From Alteribacillus iranensis (GTDB taxonomy: Bacteria; Bacillota; Bacilli; Bacillales; Marinococcaceae): a DNA stretch of 64,000 nucleotides. Below the pieces are notes generated by a model that did not search any database, had not been told where the DNA came from, and saw only the letters and a program-made list of their open reading frames with translations. Below, one piece after another: positions 44,694-52,862 of this stretch (positions are counted from its first letter, which is position 1; the number at the start of each line of letters is the position of its first letter). The translations under genes and the position numbers were made by a program. The stretch lies in contig NZ_FONT01000005.1 in NCBI RefSeq assembly GCF_900113025.1, positions 62,001 through 126,000 on the forward strand, given 5' to 3'.

Positions 44694-45878
44694 TTATCCT
44701 ATTATTGGTTCACTCATCACTTCCACTAATCGTTTCATTCCTGCCTCGATTACTTCCGGTTCTGAATTAGTGAAGTTAAGTCTCATTGTGTTTTGAGCGG
44801 GATTATTTACATAGAAGGGAGCTCCAGGAACAAAAGCTACCCCATTATCCACGGCCTGATTTAACAACTCTTTTGTATTAACAGACTCGGGCATAGCTAC
44901 CCAGAAAAACATACCGCCTTTTGGTACTTTATAGCGAATAGGTAACGTATCCCCGCCACGATCGAATATATCTTTCATTACGTGCATTCTTTCTTTGTAC
45001 ACTTTTTGCAACTTATGGATATGCGCATCTAAATCAAATTCCCTCAGCAAATGTACAAGGGCATGCTGTGTTAGTGAATTGGTGTGTAAGTCTGTCGCCT
45101 GCTTAGCTTGCGACATCATGCGAATAATTTGGTGAGGACCCGTGATCCAGCCTGTTCTCATTGCCGGGACAACGGTTTTAGAAAACGTACTCGTATACAT
45201 GACGTACTTATTATCATCCAATGAGGCAATTGGCGGTACGGTCTCTTCATCAAATTGAATGTCTCCATAAGGGTCATCTTCAAAAATAAGGGTATGGTAC
45301 TTTTCCGCAAGCTTTAACAGCAGCCTTCGGCGTTCTAATGACCACACTTTACCTTCCGGATTCGAGTAAGTCGGTACAATATAAATGCATTTCGGTTTAT
45401 ATTGTTGAATCTTTGTCTCTAAATCTTCTTCTATCATGCCATCCTCATCTGATTCGACTGGGATAACTTGCACCTCATACGACTGAAAAACCTGTAAGGC
45501 TGCAAGGTATGTAGGATTTTCCGTTAAAATAATATCCCCCGGGTTAAACATGACTCTTGCAAATAAATCTATCGCCTGTTGTGAACCAGAAGTAATTAAA
45601 ATATTTTCAGGATCACGATGGATCTCTTTGACAGCCATCCTTTCAGCCAATTGTTCCCTCAGAGCTGGAACGCCCTCTGTTTCTCCATATTGCATTACTT
45701 TCGGACTAGACGACATTGCCTGATCAAAAGCAGTTTTCACCTCATCTATCGGGAATAGTTTCTCATCCGGCAATCCACCTGCAAAAGAAATAACATCCCC
45801 TCTGTTCACCACTTTTAAAATGTCCCGTACAGCAGACGATTGCATGTGGGTTACACGCTTTGCAAATCCGTACTTCAT
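44694..45878 (-). CDS. PLP-dependent aminotransferase, class I/II (2-aminoadipate/LysN-like)
   Basis: 394 aa from ATG 45878 (AAGGTGGG upstream; a TTG at 45899 is the longer option). ISFAGGLPDEKLFP near the N terminus, the YIVPTYSNPEG segment, FEDDPYGDIQFD and the PLP lysine in YTSTFSKTVVPAMRTGW match the multi-substrate aminotransferases related to LysN and the catalytic half of MocR proteins; no DNA-binding domain is present. Probable substrates are aromatic or branched amino acids or 2-aminoadipate. Confidence 0.85.
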   Translation of the reverse strand: MKYGFAKRVTHMQSSAVRDILKVVNRGDVISFAGGLPDEKLFPIDEVKTAFDQAMSSSPKVMQYGETEGVPALREQLAERMAVKEIHRDPENILITSGSQQAIDLFARVMFNPGDIILTENPTYLAALQVFQSYEVQVIPVESDEDGMIEEDLETKIQQYKPKCIYIVPTYSNPEGKVWSLERRRLLLKLAEKYHTLIFEDDPYGDIQFDEETVPPIASLDDNKYVMYTSTFSKTVVPAMRTGWITGPHQIIRMMSQAKQATDLHTNSLTQHALVHLLREFDLDAHIHKLQKVYKERMHVMKDIFDRGGDTLPIRYKVPKGGMFFWVAMPESVNTKELLNQAVDNGVAFVPGAPFYVNNPAQNTMRLNFTNSEPEVIEAGMKRLVEVMSEPIIG

Positions 45879-46000
45879 ATCTATTTCCCACCTTAACAAT
45901 TAATTCAAATTATCTGATAACAGAATTAAATAAAATGTATAATATTATAATTATAGCATATCTTGCCTTACCTGCGGATATCTGTCTCTATCTTATTTTT

Positions 46001-46489
46001 TTATTTAAAGAAAATGTGCTCAGCCTTTAATTGATTATTAAACTCTAATATCCCGAAAGAGTAATACGGCAACCTGCGCTTATCAGTCGGTGATCCAGGA
46101 TTAAACAGCATTGTTTTCCCTGAATAACGAAGAAGTGGAAGATGAGAATGACCAAAAATGATCATATCCAGTTTCTCTCCTTCGAACGCCTCTGTCACTC
46201 GTTTTTCTGTCGTTTTCTTTTCCCCATGACCATGAATGAGACCGATACGCCATCCTTCTCGCTCAATCACCTTTTTTGCGGGAAATAGAGCTCTAATATC
46301 TTCACCGTCCACATTTCCGTATACTCCTTCCACTGTCCCATACTGCTTTAACTGTTCATATACTTCAGGTATTTTCCAATCCCCACCGTGGATAATGAGA
46401 TCTGCTGTTTCTAGTTCAACGATTAAACGCTCAGGCAGCCTTTTCTCAGGCTTATTCATATGGGTGTCAGATAAAACTACTACTTTCAC
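46001..46489 (-). CDS. Metallophosphoesterase, YfcE/MJ0936 family
   Basis: 162-aa calcineurin-like phosphodiesterase. Metal motifs LSDTHM, HGGDW, GNVDGE, LIHGHGEK and FGHSHLP are all present in order. Single-domain members have manganese-dependent phosphodiesterase activity with unknown natural substrate. GTG 46489 follows GGAGAGGTGG. It lies alone on the minus strand. Confidence 0.9.
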   Translation of the reverse strand: MKVVVLSDTHMNKPEKRLPERLIVELETADLIIHGGDWKIPEVYEQLKQYGTVEGVYGNVDGEDIRALFPAKKVIEREGWRIGLIHGHGEKKTTEKRVTEAFEGEKLDMIIFGHSHLPLLRYSGKTMLFNPGSPTDKRRLPYYSFGILEFNNQLKAEHIFFK

Positions 46490-46703
46490 ATGACCACCTC
46501 TCCTCTAGAGTAATATAAATCAGCAGTTTCACAGCATGTTGCATCATACTGGTGAAGCCTGTGCTAAACGATAAGCATATGGAAGCCATTATAACAAAAC
46601 TTTTTTCCTCTAATCAGAAATACCAATATGAGAAGATTTTTCTTTTTCGTTTCATGTCTGGTATTCTTTAAAGGAGAGATTGTAACAGAAAGGGGAATCA
46701 CCA

Positions 46704-47810
46704 ATGACTGAGCCAATTCAACAACCCCCATTCCGAGCAGACCACGTAGGGAGTTTACTGCGCCCGGAACGAATAAAAAAAGCCCGTTCTGATTTTGAAA
46801 AAGGTCTTATTGAGAGGGCTGATCTCCGTACTATCGAAGATGAAGAAATCACCCGAATTGTAGAAGAACAAAAGAAGGCAGGACTTCAAGCCGTCACAGA
46901 TGGAGAATTACGACGTGGCTGGTGGCATTTTGACTTCCTTGAGGGGTTAGACGGAGTAGAAGGCTATACCGCGGAAGATGGAATACAATTCCAAGGTAAG
47001 CAAACCAAATCTCGTGCTATAAAGGTAACTGGTAAGCTAGGATTTACTGATCACCCTATGCTCGAAGACTTTTCATTTTTACAGAAAGCAGCTGGACGGC
47101 ATACTGCTAAAATGACGATACCTAGTCCGAGTATGCTTCACTTTCGAGGAGAGATTGATTCTACTGTTTATAAAAACGAGGAGGACTTTTTCACTGACCT
47201 TGCTGAAGCATACAAAAAAGCTATACAAGCCTTTTATGAGGCTGGCTGTCGATACTTGCAACTAGATGATACATCATGGGCATATTTTTGTTCAGAGGAG
47301 CAGCTGAAGCAGTTGAGAGAGCGTGGAAAAGACCCCGAAGAAATGAAAAAAAGGTATGCAGAAACTATTAACAAAGCCATTTCCGAACGTCCGGATGATA
47401 TGAAGATTACAATGCATATTTGTCGAGGTAATTTTCGCTCTACTTGGATTTCTTCCGGGGGTTATGAGCCGGTAGCGAAAACACTGTTCGAGGATTTAAA
47501 AATTGATGGTTTCTTTCTTGAGTACGATACGGACCGCGCCGGTGGATTTGAGCCACTTCGATTTATTAAACGCAGCGATCTCCAAATCGTATTAGGATTA
47601 ATTACATCGAAGTCTGGGGCGTTAGAAGAAAAAGAGGAAGTGAAACAACGTATTCAAGAGGCTTCTCACTATGTCCCAATGAACCAACTGAATGTGAGTC
47701 CACAGTGTGGGTTTGCTTCTACTGAAGAAGGAAACTTACTAACAGAAGAAGAACAATGGGCCAAGCTGCGTCATACCGTTGAAATTGCGAACGACGTCTG
47801 GAACGCTTAA
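46704..47810 (+). CDS. MetE C-terminal-like methyltransferase (YxjG/YxjH family)
   Basis: 368 aa resembling the catalytic half of cobalamin-independent methionine synthase: FRADHVGSLLRPE at the N terminus, VTDGELRRGWWHFDF, MHICRGNFRS with the zinc His-x-Cys, and LNVSPQCGFAST with the second zinc Cys. Bacillus YxjG and YxjH belong here; in that species they are tied to methionine supply under S-box control. I see no S-box or T-box in the upstream 210 bp. AAAGGGGAATC before ATG. Confidence 0.88.
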   Translation: MTEPIQQPPFRADHVGSLLRPERIKKARSDFEKGLIERADLRTIEDEEITRIVEEQKKAGLQAVTDGELRRGWWHFDFLEGLDGVEGYTAEDGIQFQGKQTKSRAIKVTGKLGFTDHPMLEDFSFLQKAAGRHTAKMTIPSPSMLHFRGEIDSTVYKNEEDFFTDLAEAYKKAIQAFYEAGCRYLQLDDTSWAYFCSEEQLKQLRERGKDPEEMKKRYAETINKAISERPDDMKITMHICRGNFRSTWISSGGYEPVAKTLFEDLKIDGFFLEYDTDRAGGFEPLRFIKRSDLQIVLGLITSKSGALEEKEEVKQRIQEASHYVPMNQLNVSPQCGFASTEEGNLLTEEEQWAKLRHTVEIANDVWNA

Positions 47811-47819
47811 CTAAATGGA

Positions 47820-47859
47820 GGGCTGTCTAAGCTAGTCTTAGTTACAGCCCTTTCTTTTT
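47820..47859 (+). terminator. Terminator after yxjG-like gene
   Basis: GGGCTGT / ACAGCCC hairpin with a long loop and TTTCTTTTTTT. Confidence 0.8.
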
Positions 47860-47862
47860 TTA

Positions 47863-48450
47863 TTATATTTCAGATATTAATGGTGACTTCGACCATGGGG
47901 TGATAACTTCCTTTTTTTCACCAGATGCTCTGTCGTAAACATACCTAGGTTTCGTGCCAATATTGCCACCATAGATATGAATACCAATACACGGTGTATC
48001 CGAAGCACAGTTCACCTTATGTATATCTAGATCCTTACTACAGCAGACAGTCACATCGCCTTTATGTAAAAATCTTTCTCCTACTTTATCTAGTTCTCCC
48101 CCTTCTATACGAGACTCTAAGAATTGTACTTCTCTTTCTTTTCCGTCGACGATGCCAATCACTCCCCATACCCCATGATTGTGAATTGGTGTCGACTGTC
48201 CCACATCCCAGACAGCAGATGAAATGGAAAAACTTTCGTCTGGGGCGATATATAACGGATATAGTACATATTTATCAGGGTTTGGCAGTGTATATTCATT
48301 AGGTATGGACAGACCGCTGTTCAAATATGACTTTAATTTTTTGGAAACGCGTTCTGTAATTTCTTCCTCTGCTGTATGATACGTTACGATTTCCTCAATT
48401 TCTTTCACAAAACGCTTCCAGTGATCTAATACTTCTTGTTGTATTTCCAT
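47863..48450 (-). CDS. Cupin, cysteine-dioxygenase-like
   Basis: 195 aa if started at ATG 48450; the frame runs up to TTG 48471 and the ribosome binding site (GGAAAGGATGA) leaves the choice open. The metal-binding cupin motif is STPIHNHGVWGVIGIVDGKEREV, written here in two parts: His-x-His in PIHNH and the Glu/Gly strand after it; the second motif has LDIHKV. Relatives of cysteine dioxygenase oxidise thiols with ferrous iron. Substrate unknown. Located next to the methyltransferase gene but convergent. Confidence 0.75.
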   Translation of the reverse strand: MEIQQEVLDHWKRFVKEIEEIVTYHTAEEEITERVSKKLKSYLNSGLSIPNEYTLPNPDKYVLYPLYIAPDESFSISSAVWDVGQSTPIHNHGVWGVIGIVDGKEREVQFLESRIEGGELDKVGERFLHKGDVTVCCSKDLDIHKVNCASDTPCIGIHIYGGNIGTKPRYVYDRASGEKKEVITPWSKSPLISEI

Positions 48451-48600
48451 TATTTGTGTCATCCTTTCCAAAAAGACTCCTAACTACATAAACTATTCAA
48501 CATTCATACTATCTTTTCCTTGGTTTTGCTTTTTCTTTTCATTACCATTCCAAACATATACAATGAAAGGGGAAGATTAATTGAACGGGAGGAGAATTCA

Positions 48601-49287
48601 ATGTCAGAAGGCCACCATTTAAAAACCCATTGCATTCAGCTCGTCCCTATTTTTCAGAATTTAGAAACCGAGGAAATGGAGCGTATTGCTTCTTTAAGTC
48701 ACGTACAAACTTATGATAAAGGAGATATGATTTATCACGCGGGAGAAGAGGAAAACTTTCTCTATATTGTACATAAAGGGAAAGTTAAGGTTACTCGGCT
48801 CATGGAAAATGGCAAAGAACAACTCCTTCGCATTCTTGAGTCAGGAGACTTTATGGGGGAATTAGCCTTATTCACAAAAAATATACATGACAGTTATGCC
48901 GAGTCTAGTTCACCTACTGAATTATGTGTGATCACTCGTGAAGATTTTCAGGAAATTTTAGCAAAGCACCCGGAGATTTCAATGAAAGTTCTCGAAGAAG
49001 TCAGTCACCGTTTGAGTCAAGCGGAGAAATTGATGACTCAGTTAAGTGCACAAGATGCAGAAATTCGTATAGCTTCTTATTTATTAGATTTGGCAGAAGA
49101 ACAACATACGAACAACATTGTTCTTCCAATGAGCAAGAAAGATATTGCATCCTATTTGGGAACCACTCAGGAAACATTAAGCCGTAAGCTCTCTTCCATG
49201 CAAGAGAAGGGGTGGATCAACCAAAAAGGCCACCGGCATATTCGCTTATTAGAGAAAGAATCTCTATTTCAGATCACTCATTCATAG
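48601..49287 (+). CDS. Crp/Fnr-family regulator without Fe-S cysteines
   Basis: 228 aa from ATG 48601 (GGGAGGAG upstream; the frame is open from 48520). A cyclic-nucleotide-binding-like beta barrel (20-130) is followed by a dimerisation helix (130-150) and a winged helix with recognition segment TTQETLSRKLSSM. Glu181, Ser184 and Arg185 reproduce the E..SR signature of FNR-type proteins that read TTGAT-N4-ATCAA. Only two cysteines (C11, C99) exist, so an E. coli-type [4Fe-4S] oxygen sensor is excluded. It stands at the head of the nitrate region, where three such boxes occur. Confidence 0.87.
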   Translation: MSEGHHLKTHCIQLVPIFQNLETEEMERIASLSHVQTYDKGDMIYHAGEEENFLYIVHKGKVKVTRLMENGKEQLLRILESGDFMGELALFTKNIHDSYAESSSPTELCVITREDFQEILAKHPEISMKVLEEVSHRLSQAEKLMTQLSAQDAEIRIASYLLDLAEEQHTNNIVLPMSKKDIASYLGTTQETLSRKLSSMQEKGWINQKGHRHIRLLEKESLFQITHS

Positions 49288-49290
49288 CAA

Positions 49291-49501
49291 GGAGCTGTAT
49301 CAAAAGGGGGTATAGCTAGTATTCAGGCTCCTGTTTAATCGTACATGTTACCTATCGAATGTTTGCTAAGTTAGAAAATGAACGGAAAGTAATCAAAAAG
49401 TTATTGAGCTGCAGGGTAAAGATAAACATAGGAAATTACGAACGGCATGCGTTTTGCTGACGACAGGGAAAGCAGATTGTTAACCTTTTGATACAGACCC
49501 C
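49291..49501. mobile_element. MITE-like element (~210 bp)
   Basis: Ends are 17-bp terminal inverted repeats, GGAGCTGTATCAAAAGG at the left and, read inward from the right, GGGTCTGTATCAAAAGG (15 of 17 identical). The interior has no open frame of note. The end sequence resembles IS1182-type transposon termini, so it may be a non-autonomous derivative. No clear target-site duplication. It lies between the Crp/Fnr gene and the flavodoxin. Confidence 0.65.
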
Positions 49502-49508
49502 AGCCTTA

Positions 49509-49976
49509 TTAGTTAGCAGTCTTTGATTGTCCACCTCCCATATATTCAATGACTCGTTGTGCAAATTGTACACACTTTTCTTTTTGGTCATCATAACTTG
49601 GGGACAATTCAATTTTCAACGCAGGTTCTATGATGACGCCTCCCTGCTCTATTACTCTTTCTTCAAACAACACGGCGGCATTGCAAAAATCTACGTATAG
49701 GGTATCCCCGCTTCCAAAACATGAAGCATACTTCCCCGATAAATCAAGACCTTCCAGTTCTTCGTAAAAGTCTTCCGCTTCAAATGGAATATCCCCGTCA
49801 TCGTACGTGTAAGAGCCGATCAAAACATAATCATAGTCTTCTATAACATCTACCCCTACCATATCCATTTCATAAACATCCACTTCTGTATACTTGCTGA
49901 TTGTATTTACCAATATTTCTTTGATTTCCTCAGTGTTACCTGTCATACTCGCAAAAACAATACATACTTTACTCAT
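49509..49976 (-). CDS. Flavodoxin
   Basis: 155 aa from ATG 49976, preceded by GAAGGGGGAAG. The FMN phosphate loop ASMTGNTEE is near residue 8, the first isoalloxazine loop GSYTYDDGDIP near 57 and the second CFGSGDTLYVDFC near 87. A low-potential electron carrier that replaces ferredoxin. The divergent intergenic region upstream holds two FNR-type boxes, so anaerobic control is likely. Confidence 0.93.
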   Translation of the reverse strand: MSKVCIVFASMTGNTEEIKEILVNTISKYTEVDVYEMDMVGVDVIEDYDYVLIGSYTYDDGDIPFEAEDFYEELEGLDLSGKYASCFGSGDTLYVDFCNAAVLFEERVIEQGGVIIEPALKIELSPSYDDQKEKCVQFAQRVIEYMGGGQSKTAN

Positions 49977-50038
49977 CCATCTTCCCCCTTCATGAATCCT
50001 ATCTTTCTTTATTATGGCTGGAGGAGATATGTTTTTCT

Positions 50039-50052
50039 TTGACATAGATCAA
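50039..50052. promoter_or_regulatory. FNR-type box
   Basis: TTGACATAGATCAA, one mismatch from TTGAT-N4-ATCAA, in the flavodoxin/CopD-like divergent spacer, 33 bp from a second box. Confidence 0.65.
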
Positions 50053-50071
50053 AAATACCCGATTATTTTAT

Positions 50072-50085
50072 TTGATATGGATCAA
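50072..50085. promoter_or_regulatory. FNR-type box (perfect)
   Basis: TTGATATGGATCAA, an exact TTGAT-N4-ATCAA palindrome, about 65 bp upstream of the plus-strand start. Confidence 0.75.
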
Positions 50086-50148
50086 TGTTTTCTCCCTCTT
50101 TTGTTTCTATCCTAAAGATACATCCTTTTTAAAAGAGGGGGAAAACGT

Positions 50149-50646
50149 ATGGTTTGGACACTCTATCAACTAACGCTTGGAGTTCATATATTTTTTGCAA
50201 TAATGTGGGTAGGCGGGGTTATGTTTGTAGGGTGGGGGGTCTATCCTGCTGTAGCCTCCCTTCCTTATATCCAGCAGAAAAAAGTACTGGCTGCCGTGAT
50301 GAAGAGAAGCCATCCGCTTTTTATAGTGGAAGGAATCGCTGTAATCTTGACTGGATTCCTATTAGGTACAGTACTAGGCCCTATTCATACGTGGTCAGAT
50401 GTTTGGGGTACTGCCTATGGACAGAAATGGCTGGCCGCTTTTCTGATTGCCAGTTTCTCCCTAGTATGGGGAGCTGCCGTAAGCTACAAAACAACGATGA
50501 ATGTGCTTATGAAAAATCATTTATGGACGCTCGCCAGTAATGGCAATATCACTCCCTTACGGCGAAGTCTATTGTTTGCCGCATGTCTTGCCTCTGTAGA
50601 GATTGCAGGTTTTATTTTCATTTTATTCCTCATGGTCCTCTTGTAA
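50149..50646 (+). CDS. CopD/DUF2269-like four-helix membrane protein
   Basis: 165 aa with four membrane helices. The first helix carries LGVHIFFAIMWVGGVMF, with the His and Trp-x-Gly pattern of CopD-like proteins; a further His lies in RSHPLF of helix 2. Such proteins may bind heme or copper; function unproven. AGAGGGGGAA before ATG. It lies downstream of two FNR-type boxes and 29 bp before the prenyltransferase gene, implying a shared anaerobic transcript. Confidence 0.65.
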   Translation: MVWTLYQLTLGVHIFFAIMWVGGVMFVGWGVYPAVASLPYIQQKKVLAAVMKRSHPLFIVEGIAVILTGFLLGTVLGPIHTWSDVWGTAYGQKWLAAFLIASFSLVWGAAVSYKTTMNVLMKNHLWTLASNGNITPLRRSLLFAACLASVEIAGFIFILFLMVLL

Positions 50647-50675
50647 ATCTTTCTATTGATGAGGAGGGAATCTTC

Positions 50676-51590
50676 ATGCCATCTATTCGTTCTAACAAAT
50701 TTATCTATCGCCACTCATGGAAGCAACTTGTACGACCTCTCACACTAACTGGTACTGTTACGCCAGTACTTGCGGGAACGGGTTTTGCTTTTCAGAAAGG
50801 CTCTATTGATATCATCACCTTCCTTACGTTTTTAATTGCCCTTCTTCTCATCCAAGTTTCTGTTAATATATGTAATGATTATTACGACTTTCAACATGGA
50901 CAAGATAAAGAAAAATGGACATCCAGTAATCAAATTTACTCCATTCAAGGAATCTCTCCAAACAAAATGAAAGCTGCAGCCATTCTATTGCTATTTATTG
51001 CTCTACTTATTGGATTACGACTTGCTTTTCTGACTTCCCCTTGGCTAATCATCGTAGGCATACTTGGCATGACCGCAGGTATTTTTTATTCTGCCGGGCC
51101 GCGACCGCTGGCTTCTTTCGGTATGGGTGAACTTACTGCTTCCATCTTCTTGGGAGTGCTTCCGTTTACTATTGCCTACTCTATTCAAGGTCACGGACCC
51201 GGTTTAGATGTTTTCACCATATCACTTACTTTTGCTTTTTTAATTGCCACTATGATTCTTACAAACAATATAAGGGACATCAAAAAAGATAAACCGTTTC
51301 GGGTCACTATTCCTATTAAACTCGGTAAGCAATTATCCGTTGTTTTACTTTCTATTTTACTAACTGTCACTTACGCGCTCGTTTTTACAGGGATATTTTT
51401 ACGAATTATCCCTGTATTGTCGTTGCTCGTTATTCTCGCCATTCCACTGGCTATACGTTTAGTTTGGTCTTTCCGACCTAATAATTCGAGGGAACATGAA
51501 ATACAAGCCATGAAAATTGCAGCTTATCATCATTGGATGTTCGGACTGTTGTTGGCAGGAGGAATATGGTTTGGAGCTGTTTTATTTTAA
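50676..51590 (+). CDS. UbiA-family prenyltransferase (MenA-like)
   Basis: 304 aa with about nine helices. The two Asp-rich prenyl-diphosphate motifs are NICNDYYDFQHGQD (about residue 67) and NNIRDIKKDK (about 205). Overall pattern resembles 1,4-dihydroxy-2-naphthoate polyprenyltransferase, the menaquinone enzyme; menaquinone is the electron donor of NarGHI. Start ATG 50676 follows GAGGAGGG; the frame upstream to 50583 overlaps the previous gene. Whether it is the main MenA or a respiration-specific second copy cannot be told. Confidence 0.82.
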   Translation: MPSIRSNKFIYRHSWKQLVRPLTLTGTVTPVLAGTGFAFQKGSIDIITFLTFLIALLLIQVSVNICNDYYDFQHGQDKEKWTSSNQIYSIQGISPNKMKAAAILLLFIALLIGLRLAFLTSPWLIIVGILGMTAGIFYSAGPRPLASFGMGELTASIFLGVLPFTIAYSIQGHGPGLDVFTISLTFAFLIATMILTNNIRDIKKDKPFRVTIPIKLGKQLSVVLLSILLTVTYALVFTGIFLRIIPVLSLLVILAIPLAIRLVWSFRPNNSREHEIQAMKIAAYHHWMFGLLLAGGIWFGAVLF

Positions 51591-51628
51591 ATAAATGTGC
51601 ATTTCAGGGGAGTTACATTGTTTATCAA

Positions 51629-51679
51629 AGAGAAGCCAATTTCTTTCTAGAACTGACTCATTCTGAAATTGGCTTCTCC
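51629..51679. terminator. Terminator between prenyltransferase and nar remnant
   Basis: AGAAGCCAATTTC / GAAATTGGCTTCT inverted repeat with a ~20-nt loop. Confidence 0.7.
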
Positions 51680-51727
51680 TTCAAGTGACTTGTTATCAAA
51701 CGAGGTGCAACACCTACCCGCAGAGAT

Positions 51728-51970
51728 TCACTTTTTATAAGCAGCGCGAGACCTGTATTGTTGCGGAGCACGTGTTGGATAACGCACTGGCACACTAAAC
51801 ATATGAACCAATTTTGTGAACGGTATTGCTGCGAATAGCAAAAAAGCTGTTACGACGTGTACTTGAAAGATGAATGGAACACCATTCATCAATTGGTATT
51901 GAGGCTGAAAAATAAACAGACTTCGAAACCACGGACCTATTGTCGTACGGTATTCATAGGCGATCACGGT
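51728..51970 (-). pseudogene. narI: C-terminal remnant of a second narI
   Basis: The last ~79 codons of a nitrate reductase gamma subunit: TIGPWFRSLF, FQVHVVTAFLLFAAIPFTK and LVHMFSVPVRYPTRAPQQY align with the C terminus of the intact NarI encoded at 58629 but differ at roughly half the positions. The four N-terminal helices are absent and the remnant is joined directly to a piece of narG, so most of an operon was deleted. Confidence 0.85.
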
Positions 51971-52451
51971 GCCATGGTGAGCTATGCGCCTTCCCCACGT
52001 TTGCTTTCACATATTGTTCTCTCTTGTCAGGATCCGTAACGATATTTTCCCAAGCGCTGACAGGATCTTTCCCTTCATCCAACTCACTCTTCCATAGCTC
52101 GTCTAAATCGCTGCGAATATACGGATGCTTTACCCTAATTGGACTATATGTGCCAGGAAAAACTAGCCCCCGCGGACATCCTCTCGGTTCATACTCAGAA
52201 AAAACACTGCCAGTTGTGGATAATCCGTTTGTTGTGTTTCTGTCGTGATAATGCCGTCTTTCACATAAATTTTCCAACTGCAAGACCCAGTATAGTTCAG
52301 AGTGGACGACTTTATCAAATTGCCAGCGACGTCGATACAAATCCTCCCATTCACGCTTCCAAGGACTTTCTTCTGTCCAGCTATCATTAATGCGCTCCCC
52401 ACGCTTTAAATGTTTTAGACGCATGAAAAACTTATTATCCATCTTACTCAT
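51971..52451 (-). pseudogene. narG: N-terminal remnant of a second narG, frameshifted
   Basis: From ATG 52451 the frame matches the first ~155 residues of Nar[13 protein letters not shown], then a shift into another frame reading [15 protein letters not shown] and TETQQTDYP, then back to [30 protein letters not shown] and DPVSAWENIVTDPDKREQY. At least two frameshifts and loss of cluster ligands (a Cys replaced by Tyr) show it is dead. Just past the homologous part it runs into the narI remnant. Confidence 0.88.
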
Positions 52452-52639
52452 CACCGCCTCCTCCAAAATCTTGATTTAGCGGGTTAAATGATTCACCTGT
52501 GAAACGAATAGCTCCTTCGTTTATGTTTAGCTCTTCACTAAATACTTTCCACTTGGGAGCATTGGCTGCTACAAGAATCAACCTTTCTAATGTTTCCCCT
52601 TCACTAATTCCATATATTCTCTTAAAAAACAGTTAGAAA
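52444..52639 (-). pseudogene. Unidentified open remnant upstream of narG remnant
   Basis: An open frame without start codon reads FFKRIYGISEGETLERLIL and continues through NAPKWKVFSEELNINEGAI to a GGGGDE end. It overlaps the narG remnant start by the usual coupling arrangement (ATGAGTAA). It is probably the 3-prime end of a gene that preceded the decayed nar operon. Not recognised. The spacer 52640-52862 beyond it has no other gene and no FNR-type box. Confidence 0.45.
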
Positions 52640-52862
52640 AGCGTAAAGGTGTATCTTCCACAATGTTCGCTTGAATGTATTTCTGATACTGTATTTCTGA
52701 AATAGCTACTTTCTTGGGTTTCAAAAAAATGTGTAAAAACAAAAAGTACGTTTAAGTAAGCCAGCGCTGTGGAATACGGGCATTGAGCCATCCATTTACC
52801 AATATGTGTTAACTTTTCCAAAATAGGTACTTTCAATGCATATTAAGGAAGGAGTTGTAGCT

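Noticed and set aside
46494-46703. Possible S-box or T-box leader before the yxjG-like methyltransferase
   Set aside because: None of the conserved S-box or T-box sequence elements could be found.
52640-52862. FNR-type box upstream of narG
   Set aside because: No TTGAT-N4-ATCAA or TGTGA-N6-TCACA match with acceptable arms in this spacer.
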